NCBI GenBank assembly: GCA_937980205.1
Contig: CALJKW010000064.1
Span: 1 to 64,000, forward strand
DNA: 64,000 nucleotides
Source: an uncultured Myxococcales bacterium
GTDB lineage: Bacteria > Myxococcota > Myxococcia > Myxococcales > Myxococcaceae
Reading direction: 5' to 3'
Part shown: in pieces, positions 53,429-62,446 of the stretch
How positions within the stretch are numbered: the first letter of the stretch is position 1
How the letters are laid out: the number at the start of each line of letters is the position of its first letter
Position numbers and translations under genes: made by a program
The notes under the pieces: generated by a model
What the model was told of the DNA's origin: nothing
The model's database searches: none
The model's input: only the letters and a program-made list of their open reading frames with translations

Positions 53429-55911
53429 GGCGGGTGCTGGTCGTCGATGATCGGGAAGAGAACTGCTACTACCTGACGGCGCTGCTGCGGGGGGCGGGGT
53501 TCGAGGTCGACTCGGCCCGGCACGGCGCCGAGGCGCTCATCAAGGCCCGGCAGCACGTCCCGTCGCTCGTCATCTCCGATCTCCTGATGCCGGTGATGGA
53601 CGGCTACACGCTCCTGCGTCACTGGCGAGGAGATGCGCGGCTGCGCGGCGTGCCCTTCATCGTCTACACCGCGACGTACACCAACCCCGAAGACGAACGC
53701 CTCGCGCTCCGCCTCGGCGCCGATGCATTCATCTTGAAGCCCGCGGAGCCGGAGATCTTCCTCGGGCGGATCCGTGAGCTCGAGGGGGCGCCCGTCGCGT
53801 CGCCGCAGAGCCCCGGCGACACCGCGGACGAGAAGGCGCTTCTCCGCGAGTACAGCGAGACGCTGATCCGCAAGCTCGAAGAGAAGACGCTCCAGCTCGA
53901 AGAGAGCAATCGCTCTCTACACAAAGACATGGCCGCGCGGGCCCTCGCCGAGGCCGCGCTGCGCGAGAGTGAAGAGAAGTTTCGGCTGCTCACCGAGGCC
54001 ATGCCACAGCTGGTGTGGAGCACGCAGCCCGACGGCGCCAACACCTTCATCAACCAGCGCTGGGTCGAGTACACCGGCCTGAGCGTCGAGGAGAGCCTGG
54101 GCCACGGCTGGCGCCAGTGCGTGCACCCCGAAGATGCGGCGCGGCTGAACCATGTCTGGACGAACGCGAGCCAGGCGGGCGCCGCCTGGGAGGTCGAGGC
54201 GCGCCTTCGAGGCAGGGATGGCCAGCACCGCTGGTGGCTGGTCCGCGCAGTGCCCTTCCGAGACGCCGGGGGGGCGGTGTCCAAGTGGTTCGGGACCTGC
54301 ACGGACATCGACGGGCTCAAGCGCGCGGAGGCCAAGCTGCGCCGCACCGAGGAGCAGCTGCTGCAGGCGCAGAAGATGGAGGCGATCGGGCAGTTGGCGG
54401 GCGGCGTCGCGCACGACTTCAACAACCTGCTCACGGTGATCATCAGCTACGCGTCCTTCGTCTCGAGCGAGCTGGGGCCGCAGAGCCCCTTGCAGCCCGA
54501 CGTCGACGAGATTCTTCGGGCCGGAGAGCGCGCCGTCGCGCTCACCCGCCAGCTCCTGACGTTCAGCCGTCAGCAGATTCTGCAGGTCAAGCCGGTGAGG
54601 GTGAACGCCCTGCTTCAGGGGCTCGAGAAGATGCTGCGGCGCTTGATCGGCGAGAGCATCTCGCTCTCGTTGAGCTGCGAGGGCGCCGTCGGCGCGGTGC
54701 TGGCGGACCCCGGGCAGCTCGAGCAGGTCGTGATGAACCTGGTGGTGAACGCGCGGGACGCGATGCCGCAAGGCGGGCGCCTGACGATCGAGAGCGACGA
54801 GGTCGACCTCGACGCGGCCTACGCGGCGGAGCACCACGGCGTGAACCCGGGGCGCTACGTCCGGATCACCGTGTCGGACACCGGCCACGGCATGGACTCG
54901 ACCACGCTCTCACACATCTACGAGCCCTTCTTCGCCACGAAGGAGAAGGGGAGGGGGACCGGGCTGGGCCTGGCCATCGTCTATGGCGTCGTCAGCCAGT
55001 CGGGCGGACACATCTCCGTGGAGAGCACGCCCGGGCAGGGCACGACCTTCCGGCTCCACTTCCCCGCGCACAGCGGCGAGGCGCGGGAAGAGTCCACGGG
55101 GGTCGTGCCGCGAGCCTCGCGGTTCAAAGGGACCGAGACGGTGCTGGTGGTGGAAGACGATGATCCGCTGCGCGCGCTCATCCGGTCCGTTCTTCGGCGC
55201 AACGGCTATCAGGTCCTCGATGCGCCCAACGCCGGTGAAGCGCTGCTGCTCTGTGAGCAGGAGACTCGAGAGATCCACCTGCTCCTGACCGATGTCGTCC
55301 TGCCGCGCGTCGGCGGGCGAGAGCTCGCGGAGCGCCTGACCCGAAGCCGCCCGGCGATGAAGACGCTCTTCATGTCGGGCTATGCGACGGACGCTGGCGC
55401 CCCGTCGTCGTCGTCGGGGCCGTTCCTCGCCAAGCCCCTCACGCCCGAGACGCTCTTGCGGGGCGTGCGGGCGACCCTCGACGGCGACGACCTGACGCCG
55501 ACGCCGGCCGCGCCTCCGCTCGAGACCGAAGCGCACATCCTCCACGTGGATGACGAGGAGGCCCTGGTCATGCTCACGGGGCGGGTGCTGCGTGGAATGG
55601 GCTATCGGGTGACTGGCTTCACGAGCCCGGTGAAGGCGCTCGAGGCGTTTCTCGCCGCCCCGCAGGAGTTCTCCGCGCTGGTGACCGACATCTCGATGCC
55701 GAAGATGAGCGGCTTCGACCTCGTGCGACAGATCCGGCAGGTTCGTCCGGACATCCCGGTGGTGCTGACCTCCGGCTACTTCACGCCGAGAGATCTTCTC
55801 TCGGCGGCGGAGCTCCGTCTCCACACGCTCGTCGTGAAGCCCGACACGGTGGAAGAGCTGGGGCGCGCGCTGCGAGAACAGCTCCAGGGCCCGCGAACCC
55901 CTCGGTCATGA
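53425..55911 (+). CDS. hybrid histidine kinase: REC-PAS-HisKA-HATPase-REC-REC
   Basis: An 828-residue hybrid kinase. REC1 (about 1-120, Asp in VISDLLMPVMDG), a coiled coil, PAS (about 170-290), the HisKA H-box GVAHDFNNLLTVI near 330, HATPase with NARDAMPQGG and GRGTGLGLAIVYG, REC2 (about 575-690, LLTDVVLP) and REC3 (about 715-828, LVTDISMP). The HDFNNLL kinase type is typical of such hybrids. There is no transmembrane segment. It is coupled to the RR and the membrane kinase upstream, so signals can flow through several receivers. Confidence 0.9.
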   Translation: MRRVLVVDDREENCYYLTALLRGAGFEVDSARHGAEALIKARQHVPSLVISDLLMPVMDGYTLLRHWRGDARLRGVPFIVYTATYTNPEDERLALRLGADAFILKPAEPEIFLGRIRELEGAPVASPQSPGDTADEKALLREYSETLIRKLEEKTLQLEESNRSLHKDMAARALAEAALRESEEKFRLLTEAMPQLVWSTQPDGANTFINQRWVEYTGLSVEESLGHGWRQCVHPEDAARLNHVWTNASQAGAAWEVEARLRGRDGQHRWWLVRAVPFRDAGGAVSKWFGTCTDIDGLKRAEAKLRRTEEQLLQAQKMEAIGQLAGGVAHDFNNLLTVIISYASFVSSELGPQSPLQPDVDEILRAGERAVALTRQLLTFSRQQILQVKPVRVNALLQGLEKMLRRLIGESISLSLSCEGAVGAVLADPGQLEQVVMNLVVNARDAMPQGGRLTIESDEVDLDAAYAAEHHGVNPGRYVRITVSDTGHGMDSTTLSHIYEPFFATKEKGRGTGLGLAIVYGVVSQSGGHISVESTPGQGTTFRLHFPAHSGEAREESTGVVPRASRFKGTETVLVVEDDDPLRALIRSVLRRNGYQVLDAPNAGEALLLCEQETREIHLLLTDVVLPRVGGRELAERLTRSRPAMKTLFMSGYATDAGAPSSSSGPFLAKPLTPETLLRGVRATLDGDDLTPTPAAPPLETEAHILHVDDEEALVMLTGRVLRGMGYRVTGFTSPVKALEAFLAAPQEFSALVTDISMPKMSGFDLVRQIRQVRPDIPVVLTSGYFTPRDLLSAAELRLHTLVVKPDTVEELGRALREQLQGPRTPRS

Positions 55912-55948
55912 TCGGGCCCAGCCCGGATGATTCACCCCGGTCGCCCAT

Positions 55949-57343
55949 CTAGGCCATGCCGCGGCCGAGCTCGAACGTGTGGTCGTCGCCGTAGTGGCGC
56001 GTGTAGTTGTCGAAGTTCGCGCTGCCCACGACGAAGTCGGCGCCGAGATCCGTCGGGTGCGTGTCGTCTTCCCAGGTGCGCGCGTGGCCCTCGACGTGGA
56101 GCACCGAGCCGAACGCGTCGTCCCAGTTCCCGTTCGCGAGCTGCTCGAAGAACTCGGGCAGCTGGCCGGGGCGCAGCGTGCCCTCGATCGAGGCGAGCGC
56201 CCCGTCGTCGTCCTTCGTCGCAGTGACCCGGCCGTACACCGAGATCTCGGGAGCCTCGTGCGTGATGCGGCCGTCTCCCTCGATGAGGTTCTCGACCTTC
56301 TCCTTCAGCGAGTCGCCCTCGAGCTCGGGCAGCGGGAAGCGCAGCTCGGCGCCGTACTCGGCGCTCAGCGCGTAGTCGCCGTCGATCGGCAGCTGCTCGA
56401 CGAGCGTCTCGCTCACCGCGGACGCGTCGATGCTCTGGTCGTAGCCGAACACCACCGCCGAGGGGGCGCCGTCCTCGAACTCGATGCGCGTGTGCGTCGC
56501 CTGCTCGGAGCCGATGCCGCCGCCCTGCGCGGAGACGTCATCGAGGCCGACGCGCGCGCCGAGGCCGCCGGCGATGCTGTTGTCGACCTGCACCGCCGAC
56601 AGCCCGGACGTGAGCGCGTCGACTTCGTCGCTCGTCACCGTGGCGCCGAGGATGTTCAGCTTGGCGAGCGCTTGCAGGCCCTCGAGCGCCTCCTCCTGCG
56701 ACGAGAAGGTGAACTCGGCGGTGCCGCCGAAGCCGCCGAGCAGCTCGGTGTCTTCGAGGCCCAGGCCGGCGAGCACCTCGGCGTTGACCGTCGCGGTGTA
56801 CTCGTCGGGGCCGGTGCGCCGCAGGGTGACCCCGGCCGCGATGCCACCCTCGATCTTCGCCGCGATCGAGAGGTCGGCGCCGATGACCAGCTCATCACCT
56901 TCCTCCAGGTCCGCGATGCGGTCGGCGTTGATGCCGAGCGCCTTGTCGAGGATGGTGTCGCCGACCCCCTCGCGGAGCTCGTTGAAGCGATCGATCGTGC
57001 CCTCGACGATGTTCGAGCCGCCTTCGACGGCGTCCTCGAAGCGGTCCTCCACCCAGCCGCCCACGTCCGACGGGCTGGGGATGTCGAAACCGGCCAGGCC
57101 CTTGAGGCTGGCCTGGGCCGGCACGACGGCGGGCGCAGTCGCAGGCGGAGCGCCGACCGTGGCGAGGGCGCGCGTGCGCAGCGCGGTTCCCCGGCCCGTC
57201 GAGAACTCATCGGTGGTGACGAGCGGCAGAGGGGGAGGAGGCGGCGGCGGCGGAGCCACGACGGTCGCCACCGCGTCGGTCGTGGTCGTGGGCTGCGTGG
57301 TGGTGGTGGTCGTCGTCGTGGGCGTCGAGGTGATCGGCAGCAT
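55949..57343 (-). CDS. unknown Thr/Pro-rich protein
   Basis: A 464-residue acidic protein I do not recognise. It opens with a run of Thr and Pro (TPTTTTTTTTQPTTTT, then PPPPPPPP at about 31-38), followed by a spacer with ALATVGAPPATAPAVV and a mostly beta-type body of about 350 residues with repeated strands (GGIAAGVTLRR, AGGLGARVGLDD, YGAELRFPLPELEG). There is no signal peptide. The ATG has GGAGG eight bases upstream. Low-complexity tails with no signal occur in several myxobacterial families whose function is not known. Confidence 0.7.
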   Translation of the reverse strand: MLPITSTPTTTTTTTTQPTTTTDAVATVVAPPPPPPPPLPLVTTDEFSTGRGTALRTRALATVGAPPATAPAVVPAQASLKGLAGFDIPSPSDVGGWVEDRFEDAVEGGSNIVEGTIDRFNELREGVGDTILDKALGINADRIADLEEGDELVIGADLSIAAKIEGGIAAGVTLRRTGPDEYTATVNAEVLAGLGLEDTELLGGFGGTAEFTFSSQEEALEGLQALAKLNILGATVTSDEVDALTSGLSAVQVDNSIAGGLGARVGLDDVSAQGGGIGSEQATHTRIEFEDGAPSAVVFGYDQSIDASAVSETLVEQLPIDGDYALSAEYGAELRFPLPELEGDSLKEKVENLIEGDGRITHEAPEISVYGRVTATKDDDGALASIEGTLRPGQLPEFFEQLANGNWDDAFGSVLHVEGHARTWEDDTHPTDLGADFVVGSANFDNYTRHYGDDHTFELGRGMA

Positions 57344-57461
57344 GGGCGTTCCCTCCGGGAGACAGCGAGTTACCGGTGGTAGTCGCCACTGCCGGAGGGG
57401 TTACTCAGGCGCCAAGCAAGCGGGGCTTACAAAAGTCGGCAATTTCGCCGCCACTCGACCC

Positions 57462-58562
57462 TCAGCGCTCGGCGAGTGACGGGGCAGCCGACCCGACCGC
57501 GCCGGGGAAGAACCGCTTCCTGGCCCAGAGGGCCACGTTCACCAGCCCGATCAGCGCCGGAACTTCGACGAGCGGGCCAATCACGGCTGCGAAGGCCGCC
57601 CCGCTGTGGATCCCGAAGCTCGCGATCGCGACCGCGATGGCCAGCTCGAAGTTGTTCGAGGCCGCGGTGAACGACAGCGTCGCCGACTGCTCGTAGTCGG
57701 CTCCCACCCACTTGCTCATCGCGAACGAGATGCCGAACATGACGACGAAGTACACGAGCAGGGGGACGGCGATTCGCAGCACGTCGAGCGGGAGCTGCAC
57801 GATGGCCTCTCCCTTGAGCGAGAACATCACGACGATGGTGAAGAGCAGCGCCAGCAGGGTCAGCGGGCTGATGCGCGGCACGAGCTTCTTCTCGTACCAG
57901 TCGCGCCCCTTCGCCCTCACCAGGGCCGCCCGGGTGACGAAGCCGGCGGCGAACGGAATGCCCAGGTAGACGGCGACGCTCTTCGCGATCTCGCCGATCG
58001 AGATGTCGATCACGGCGCCCTCGAGGCCCAGCCAGGCGGGCATCAGCGTCGCGAAGAAGTACGCGTAGGCCGAGAAGAACAGCACCTGGAAGATGGAGTT
58101 GAAGGCGACGAGGCCGGCGCAGTACTCGGTGTCGCCCTTCGCGAGATCGTTCCACACGATCACCATCGCGATGCAGCGCGCCAGCCCGATGAGAATGAGC
58201 CCGAGCATGTACTCGGGCTTGTCGCGCAGGAACACGATCGCGAGCCCGAACATGAGGAACGGCCCGATCACCCAGTTCTGCACGAGCGACAGGGCGAGCA
58301 CCCGCTTGTTGCGGAAGACCTTGCCCAGCTCCTCGTAGCGGACCTTCGCGAGCGGCGGGTACATCATCACGATCAGGCCGATCGCGATGGGAATCGAGGT
58401 CGTGCCCACGCTCAGCCGGTTCAGCCCCGCGGCGAAGCCGGGAGCGAAGAAGCCGAGCGCGATGCCCAGCGCCATCGCCAGAAAGATCCACAGCGTCAGG
58501 AAGCGGTCGAGGAACGACAGCTTGCCGAGCACTCCCGCGGCCGGCTTCGAGGTCATCGGCAT
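57462..58562 (-). CDS. acr3: arsenite efflux transporter ACR3
   Basis: A 366-residue inner-membrane transporter with ten hydrophobic segments. The ACR3 signature region is GLARCIAMVIVWNDLAKGD near residue 130, with the thiolate Cys, and SFTAASNNFELAIAVAI near 305. It exports arsenite with proton motive force, helped by the ArsA gene divergently encoded next door. Its start overlaps the ArsR gene end by ten bases. Confidence 0.93.
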   Translation of the reverse strand: MPMTSKPAAGVLGKLSFLDRFLTLWIFLAMALGIALGFFAPGFAAGLNRLSVGTTSIPIAIGLIVMMYPPLAKVRYEELGKVFRNKRVLALSLVQNWVIGPFLMFGLAIVFLRDKPEYMLGLILIGLARCIAMVIVWNDLAKGDTEYCAGLVAFNSIFQVLFFSAYAYFFATLMPAWLGLEGAVIDISIGEIAKSVAVYLGIPFAAGFVTRAALVRAKGRDWYEKKLVPRISPLTLLALLFTIVVMFSLKGEAIVQLPLDVLRIAVPLLVYFVVMFGISFAMSKWVGADYEQSATLSFTAASNNFELAIAVAIASFGIHSGAAFAAVIGPLVEVPALIGLVNVALWARKRFFPGAVGSAAPSLAER

Positions 58563-58924
58563 GCTCCCGGCCCGCGCGTCTTCAGCAGGCGCGCGACGTC
58601 ACGCTTGAGCACGTCCCGGTTTGCGAAGCCCTTCACCAGCGCGGCGAGCTGATCGCGGCAGCCCGGGTCGAGCTGGCGCGCCAGGCGGTAGTAGACCCAA
58701 CTGCCTTCCCTCCGGGACTCGACGATGCCCGCCGCCTTCAGCACCGCCAGCTGCCGCGAGGCCGTCGGCTGCGCGAGGCCCAGCGCGCTCTCGAGGTGGC
58801 AGACGCACAGCTCGCCGTGCGACAGCAACGCGACGATGCGCAGGCGCGTGTCGTCGCCGAGGGCCTTGAACATGCGTGCGACGGGTCGAATCTCGGCGGC
58901 CGCCAGACTTTCTGACATTCGCAT
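58553..58924 (-). CDS. arsR: ArsR-family arsenic-responsive repressor
   Basis: A 123-residue winged-helix repressor. The As(III) site ELCVCHLE has the two Cys of the CVC motif; the HTH reads LGLAQPTASRQLAVLKAAGI and the wing REGSWVYYRL. It represses the ars genes until arsenite is bound. An ATG at 58924 or 58918 may be used. Its start region carries a dyad, likely its own operator, in the divergent promoter gap. Confidence 0.92.
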   Translation of the reverse strand: MRMSESLAAAEIRPVARMFKALGDDTRLRIVALLSHGELCVCHLESALGLAQPTASRQLAVLKAAGIVESRREGSWVYYRLARQLDPGCRDQLAALVKGFANRDVLKRDVARLLKTRGPGACR

Positions 58925-58943
58925 ATCCGAATATCAGGATGTC
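58914..58943. promoter_or_regulatory. ArsR operator region between arsR and arsA
   Basis: GACAT (58914-58918) pairs with ATGTC (58939-58943) as outer inverted arms, and ATTCG-N6-CGAAT (58917-58932) forms an inner dyad, 14 of 16 bases symmetric. It overlaps the arsR start codon. The AT content is far above the surroundings. Its position fits repression of arsR-acr3, and possibly of the divergent arsA. Confidence 0.5.
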
Positions 58944-59056
58944 TGAAGCCGACGCAAACGGTGCGTGTCGTGGGACGTTCGCGCACGAATTTCGCGAGGC
59001 GCGCGGGCGGCTCTGCTGCGAGCCGGCCGGCACGCCCCTTGAGAGTGACGTCCCTC

Positions 59057-60883
59057 ATGGCCGACCAGGCACTCGAGCTGGCTTTTCTCGATCGGGCCCC
59101 CCGCTTCCTCTTCTTCACCGGGAAGGGCGGCGTCGGGAAGACGTCTCTGTCGGCTGCGACGGCCGTCGCGCTGGCGGAGCAGGGCAAGCGCGTGCTGCTG
59201 GTGAGCACCGACGCAGCTTCGAACCTCGACGAGATCCTCGGTGTCCCGCTCTCCAACCGGCCCGTGACGGTGCCGGGTGCGGCCGGGCTGCAGCTCTTGA
59301 ACATCGACCCCGACGCGGCGGCAGACGCCTACCGGCAGCGGGTGCTCGAGCAGATGACCGCGGCGAGTGACGGCGAGAAGGCCACCGTGCGGGAGCAGCT
59401 CTCCGGGGCCTGCACGACCGAGATCGCCGCCTTCGACGAGTTCGCGGCGCTGCTCTCCGCCGGCGGAGCCGGGTACGACCACGTCCTCTTCGACACGGCC
59501 CCGACGGGCCACACGCTGCGCCTGTTGAGCCTGCCCAAGGCCTGGAGCGGATTTCTGGTCGGCAATGACCGCGGCGCCGAGTGCCTCGGCCCGCACTCGG
59601 GCGTGAAGATGAAGGAGACGCGGTTCAAGGACGCGCTCTCCGCGCTCACCGACGCGACGCGCACGCGGGTGGTGCTCGTCACCCGGCCCGATCGGGCTGC
59701 GATCATCGAGGCCGCCCGAACGGCCGCCGAGCTGCGCGCCCTCGGGCTTCACAACCAGCACCTCGCGGTGAACGGAGTGTTCCACCCGACCCGCGCGGAC
59801 GACCCGGTCGCAGGGGCGATCGCAGCGGCGGGCGCCGAGGCCCTGCGCGGCATGCCCGCCGAGCTGGCGGCGCTGCCTCGCACCGAGATTCCGTTGAGGC
59901 CGTTCGACATGGTCGGCCTCGAGGCGCTGCGTGCGCTCGTCGGCCGAGGCCCCGCGCCGGTCGCCACGGAGGCCGTGAGCGAGCGGGCGGCTCCGATGCT
60001 CCCGAGCCTGAGCGCGCTCGCCGACGAGCTGGCCCGCGGAGAGCCGGGGCTGATCATGGTGATGGGGAAGGGCGGCGTGGGAAAGACGACGGTCGCTGCT
60101 GCGCTGGCGCTCGGCCTCGTACACCGCGGACACGCCGTTCACCTGACCACGACGGATCCGGCGGCGCACCTGAGCACCACGCTGGCGGGCGAGCTCGCCG
60201 GTCTCAAGGTCAGCCGCATCGACCCGGCCGCCGAGACCGAGCGGTACGTCGAGCGAATGATGGCGATTCGGGGCGAAGGGCTCGACGAGGGGGCGCGAGC
60301 GCTGCTGCGGGAAGACCTTCGATCGCCCTGCACGGAGGAGGTCGCGGTCTTCCACGCGTTCTCGCGCATCGTCAGTGAGTCGAGGTCCAGCTTCGTGGTG
60401 CTCGACACGGCGCCGACCGGTCACTCGATGTTGCTGATCGACGCGACCGGCGCCTACCACCGGCAGACCGTGCAGCTGGCCTCGGCAGGTCCGAGACCGT
60501 TGCGGGTGGTGACTCCGCTGATGCGCTTGCAGGACGCGAGCAAGACGCACGTCATCATCGTCACGCTGCCCGAGCCGACCCCGGTGTCGCAGGCGCTGGC
60601 GCTGCAGGAGGATCTCCGCCGCGCACGCATCGAGCCCTTCGCGTGGGTGGTGAACCGCAGCGTCGCGGCGGCGAGACCCGCCGACCCCGTGCTCACCGCC
60701 CGGCTCTCCCAGGAGCAGCGGCAGCTCGACCGCGTGGCGTCGGCGTCGGCGCGCACGTACCTCGTGCCGCTGCAGCTCGAGTCGCCGGTCGGGGTGGAGG
60801 CGCTCTCGCGACTGACGGCGGCGGACGTCACGAACCCGCGTGCCGACGTTCGCCGGGCCGTCAAGAATGCTCGCCAGGCCTGA
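59057..60883 (+). CDS. arsA: ArsA arsenite-transport ATPase, two-domain
   Basis: A 608-residue ATPase made of two homologous halves. P-loops are GKGGVGKTS near residue 20 and GKGGVGKTT near 340; both halves carry DTAPTGHTLRLL/DTAPTGHSMLLI. ATG at 59057 is preferred over an upstream frame without homology. ArsA normally energises ArsB or ACR3. There is no ArsD gene visible. It is divergent from arsR-acr3, with the operator between. Confidence 0.9.
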   Translation: MADQALELAFLDRAPRFLFFTGKGGVGKTSLSAATAVALAEQGKRVLLVSTDAASNLDEILGVPLSNRPVTVPGAAGLQLLNIDPDAAADAYRQRVLEQMTAASDGEKATVREQLSGACTTEIAAFDEFAALLSAGGAGYDHVLFDTAPTGHTLRLLSLPKAWSGFLVGNDRGAECLGPHSGVKMKETRFKDALSALTDATRTRVVLVTRPDRAAIIEAARTAAELRALGLHNQHLAVNGVFHPTRADDPVAGAIAAAGAEALRGMPAELAALPRTEIPLRPFDMVGLEALRALVGRGPAPVATEAVSERAAPMLPSLSALADELARGEPGLIMVMGKGGVGKTTVAAALALGLVHRGHAVHLTTTDPAAHLSTTLAGELAGLKVSRIDPAAETERYVERMMAIRGEGLDEGARALLREDLRSPCTEEVAVFHAFSRIVSESRSSFVVLDTAPTGHSMLLIDATGAYHRQTVQLASAGPRPLRVVTPLMRLQDASKTHVIIVTLPEPTPVSQALALQEDLRRARIEPFAWVVNRSVAAARPADPVLTARLSQEQRQLDRVASASARTYLVPLQLESPVGVEALSRLTAADVTNPRADVRRAVKNARQA

Positions 60884-60967
60884 CAGCTCACGAGCTGGTG
60901 CGCACTGGCCCCCCATCAGCCGCTCCTCGACCCGAGGCTCTCGAGCCGAGGAGCGTTCCGCGTGGTT

Positions 60968-61081
60968 TCAGCCGCAGCGCTCATACGCGATGGCCAGGGC
61001 AATGATGAATGCGCAAGCGGCCAGCGCGATGTACAGCCGCGCCCAGGTTACGTTGTTTCCCGAAGGGGGTTGGGGTTCCAA
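60968..61081 (-). CDS. candidate 37-residue single-span membrane protein
   Basis: A short frame from a TTG at 61081 encodes EPQPPSGNNVTWARLYIALA and then a hydrophobic helix ending in AYERCG and a stop. A Pro-rich N-terminus with one transmembrane helix is a common shape for small bacterial membrane proteins. There is no clear ribosome site, so expression is unproven. Confidence 0.35.
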   Translation of the reverse strand: MEPQPPSGNNVTWARLYIALAACAFIIALAIAYERCG

Positions 61082-61182
61082 GACACATCTATCCCTGGGG
61101 GCAGAGTGCCCCCGGTGAAAGGTTGTTGGTTGTGTGGAGCGAGCCTCTCAGCCCGCGACTGGTGGCCCCTGTGAGGGGCAGG

Positions 61183-61470
61183 TCACCATGTCGGGTTCCG
61201 CCGCCTGCACGCGCAGCTCACCCTGGCCGCTTTGACGCGACCGGGCGGCGGCAGCGGCGCCACTGGCGTGGGCAGCGCAACCTGAACCCCGGCCAGCGCA
61301 ACCGTGCGCACGGCCTGCGGGGGCGACGCCATAGTGGACGACGCGACCGCCGCCGCGCGACTGAGCTCAGCGGCGTCGTCGCCGCCGCCGAGAGCCTCCG
61401 GCGCGGGTTCGGGCACCGCGCCGGCCAGGCACGCGCTCAGGAGCAGGGCGACGAACTGACGCGACCGCAT
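61183..61470 (-). CDS. small exported hypothetical protein
   Basis: A 95-residue protein whose N-terminus (MRSRQFVALLLSACLAGAVP) looks like a signal peptide with a possible lipobox Cys. The rest is Ala/Pro-rich and ends in Cys and Arg. It could be a lipoprotein. Support is limited to the signal sequence and codon bias. Confidence 0.4.
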   Translation of the reverse strand: MRSRQFVALLLSACLAGAVPEPAPEALGGGDDAAELSRAAAVASSTMASPPQAVRTVALAGVQVALPTPVAPLPPPGRVKAARVSCACRRRNPTW

Positions 61471-61603
61471 CGGCGCGAACCTACCCTTGTTGATTGGTCG
61501 CGGGCGAGATCTGTCGTTGCGGGAGACATCGCTCGCTTCGAAAGGGTGTCCACGGTCGCGCCGGCAACGGATCGCTCCGAGGAGAAGATCGCGGACCCCA
61601 GGC

Positions 61604-62446
61604 TCACAGCATCGGCAGCTCGGCGGAAGGCGCGTGGGCGAAGGCCTCGTCGATCCACGCGACCTCGCGCCGGTCGAGCTCGAGCTCTGCGGCGCCGGCG
61701 TTCTCTTCGACGTGCTCCACGCTCGACGCCTTGGGAATGACGAACGCATGCGGGTCACGCGCCAGGAACGCGAGTGCGACCTGCCGCGGCGTCGCGTCAT
61801 GCGCCTGGGCGATCTCGGCCAGCACGCGGCCCCCGTGCGACGACAGCGAGGGGAACCGCCCCGATCCGAACGGGCTGTAGCCCACCATCGACACCCCGTG
61901 CGCCGCGCACCAGGGGAGCACGCGGTACTCGGCGGTGCGCTCCTGCAGGTGGTAGAGCACCTGGTTGCACGTGATGCGCTCGAGGTCCACGAGCTCGCTC
62001 GCCTCCTCGAGATCGTCGACGTCGAAGTTGCTCACGCCCCAGCTGCGAATCTTGCCGTCTTCCACGAGCTGCTCGAAGGCGTTGAACGTCTCCTCGAGCG
62101 GGTACGCGCCGCGCCAGTGCAGCAGGTAGCAGTCGAGCCGATCGGTGGCGAGGCGGCGCAGCGATCGCTCGCACGCCGCGATCGTGCCCTCGTAGCTCGC
62201 GTTCCCCGGCACGACCTTCGACACGAGGAACACCTCGTCGCGGCGCCCCTCGAGCGCCTCGCCCACCAGCTCCTCGGCCGCGCCGTCGCCGTACATCTCG
62301 GCGGTGTCGACGTGCGTGAGCCCGAGATCGATCCCGCGCCGCAACGTCTCGATGGCGCGCCTCCGCGGAGTCTGTTCGAGGTGCCACGTGCCCTGGCCGA
62401 TGACGGGCACGTGCCAGGCCGTTGCGCCCCAGCGCCGCGTCTTCAT
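61604..62446 (-). CDS. aldo/keto reductase
   Basis: A 280-residue TIM-barrel oxidoreductase. The catalytic tetrad Asp, Tyr, Lys, His is in DTAEMYGDG, VSKVVP and YLLHWRG; the NADPH-binding end is IPKASSVEHVEEN. Length and motifs fit the AKR family that reduces aldehydes and ketones. The ATG overlaps the preceding gene stop by four bases (ATGA), so it is co-translated with the broken quinone oxidoreductase gene. Confidence 0.9.
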   Translation of the reverse strand: MKTRRWGATAWHVPVIGQGTWHLEQTPRRRAIETLRRGIDLGLTHVDTAEMYGDGAAEELVGEALEGRRDEVFLVSKVVPGNASYEGTIAACERSLRRLATDRLDCYLLHWRGAYPLEETFNAFEQLVEDGKIRSWGVSNFDVDDLEEASELVDLERITCNQVLYHLQERTAEYRVLPWCAAHGVSMVGYSPFGSGRFPSLSSHGGRVLAEIAQAHDATPRQVALAFLARDPHAFVIPKASSVEHVEENAGAAELELDRREVAWIDEAFAHAPSAELPML

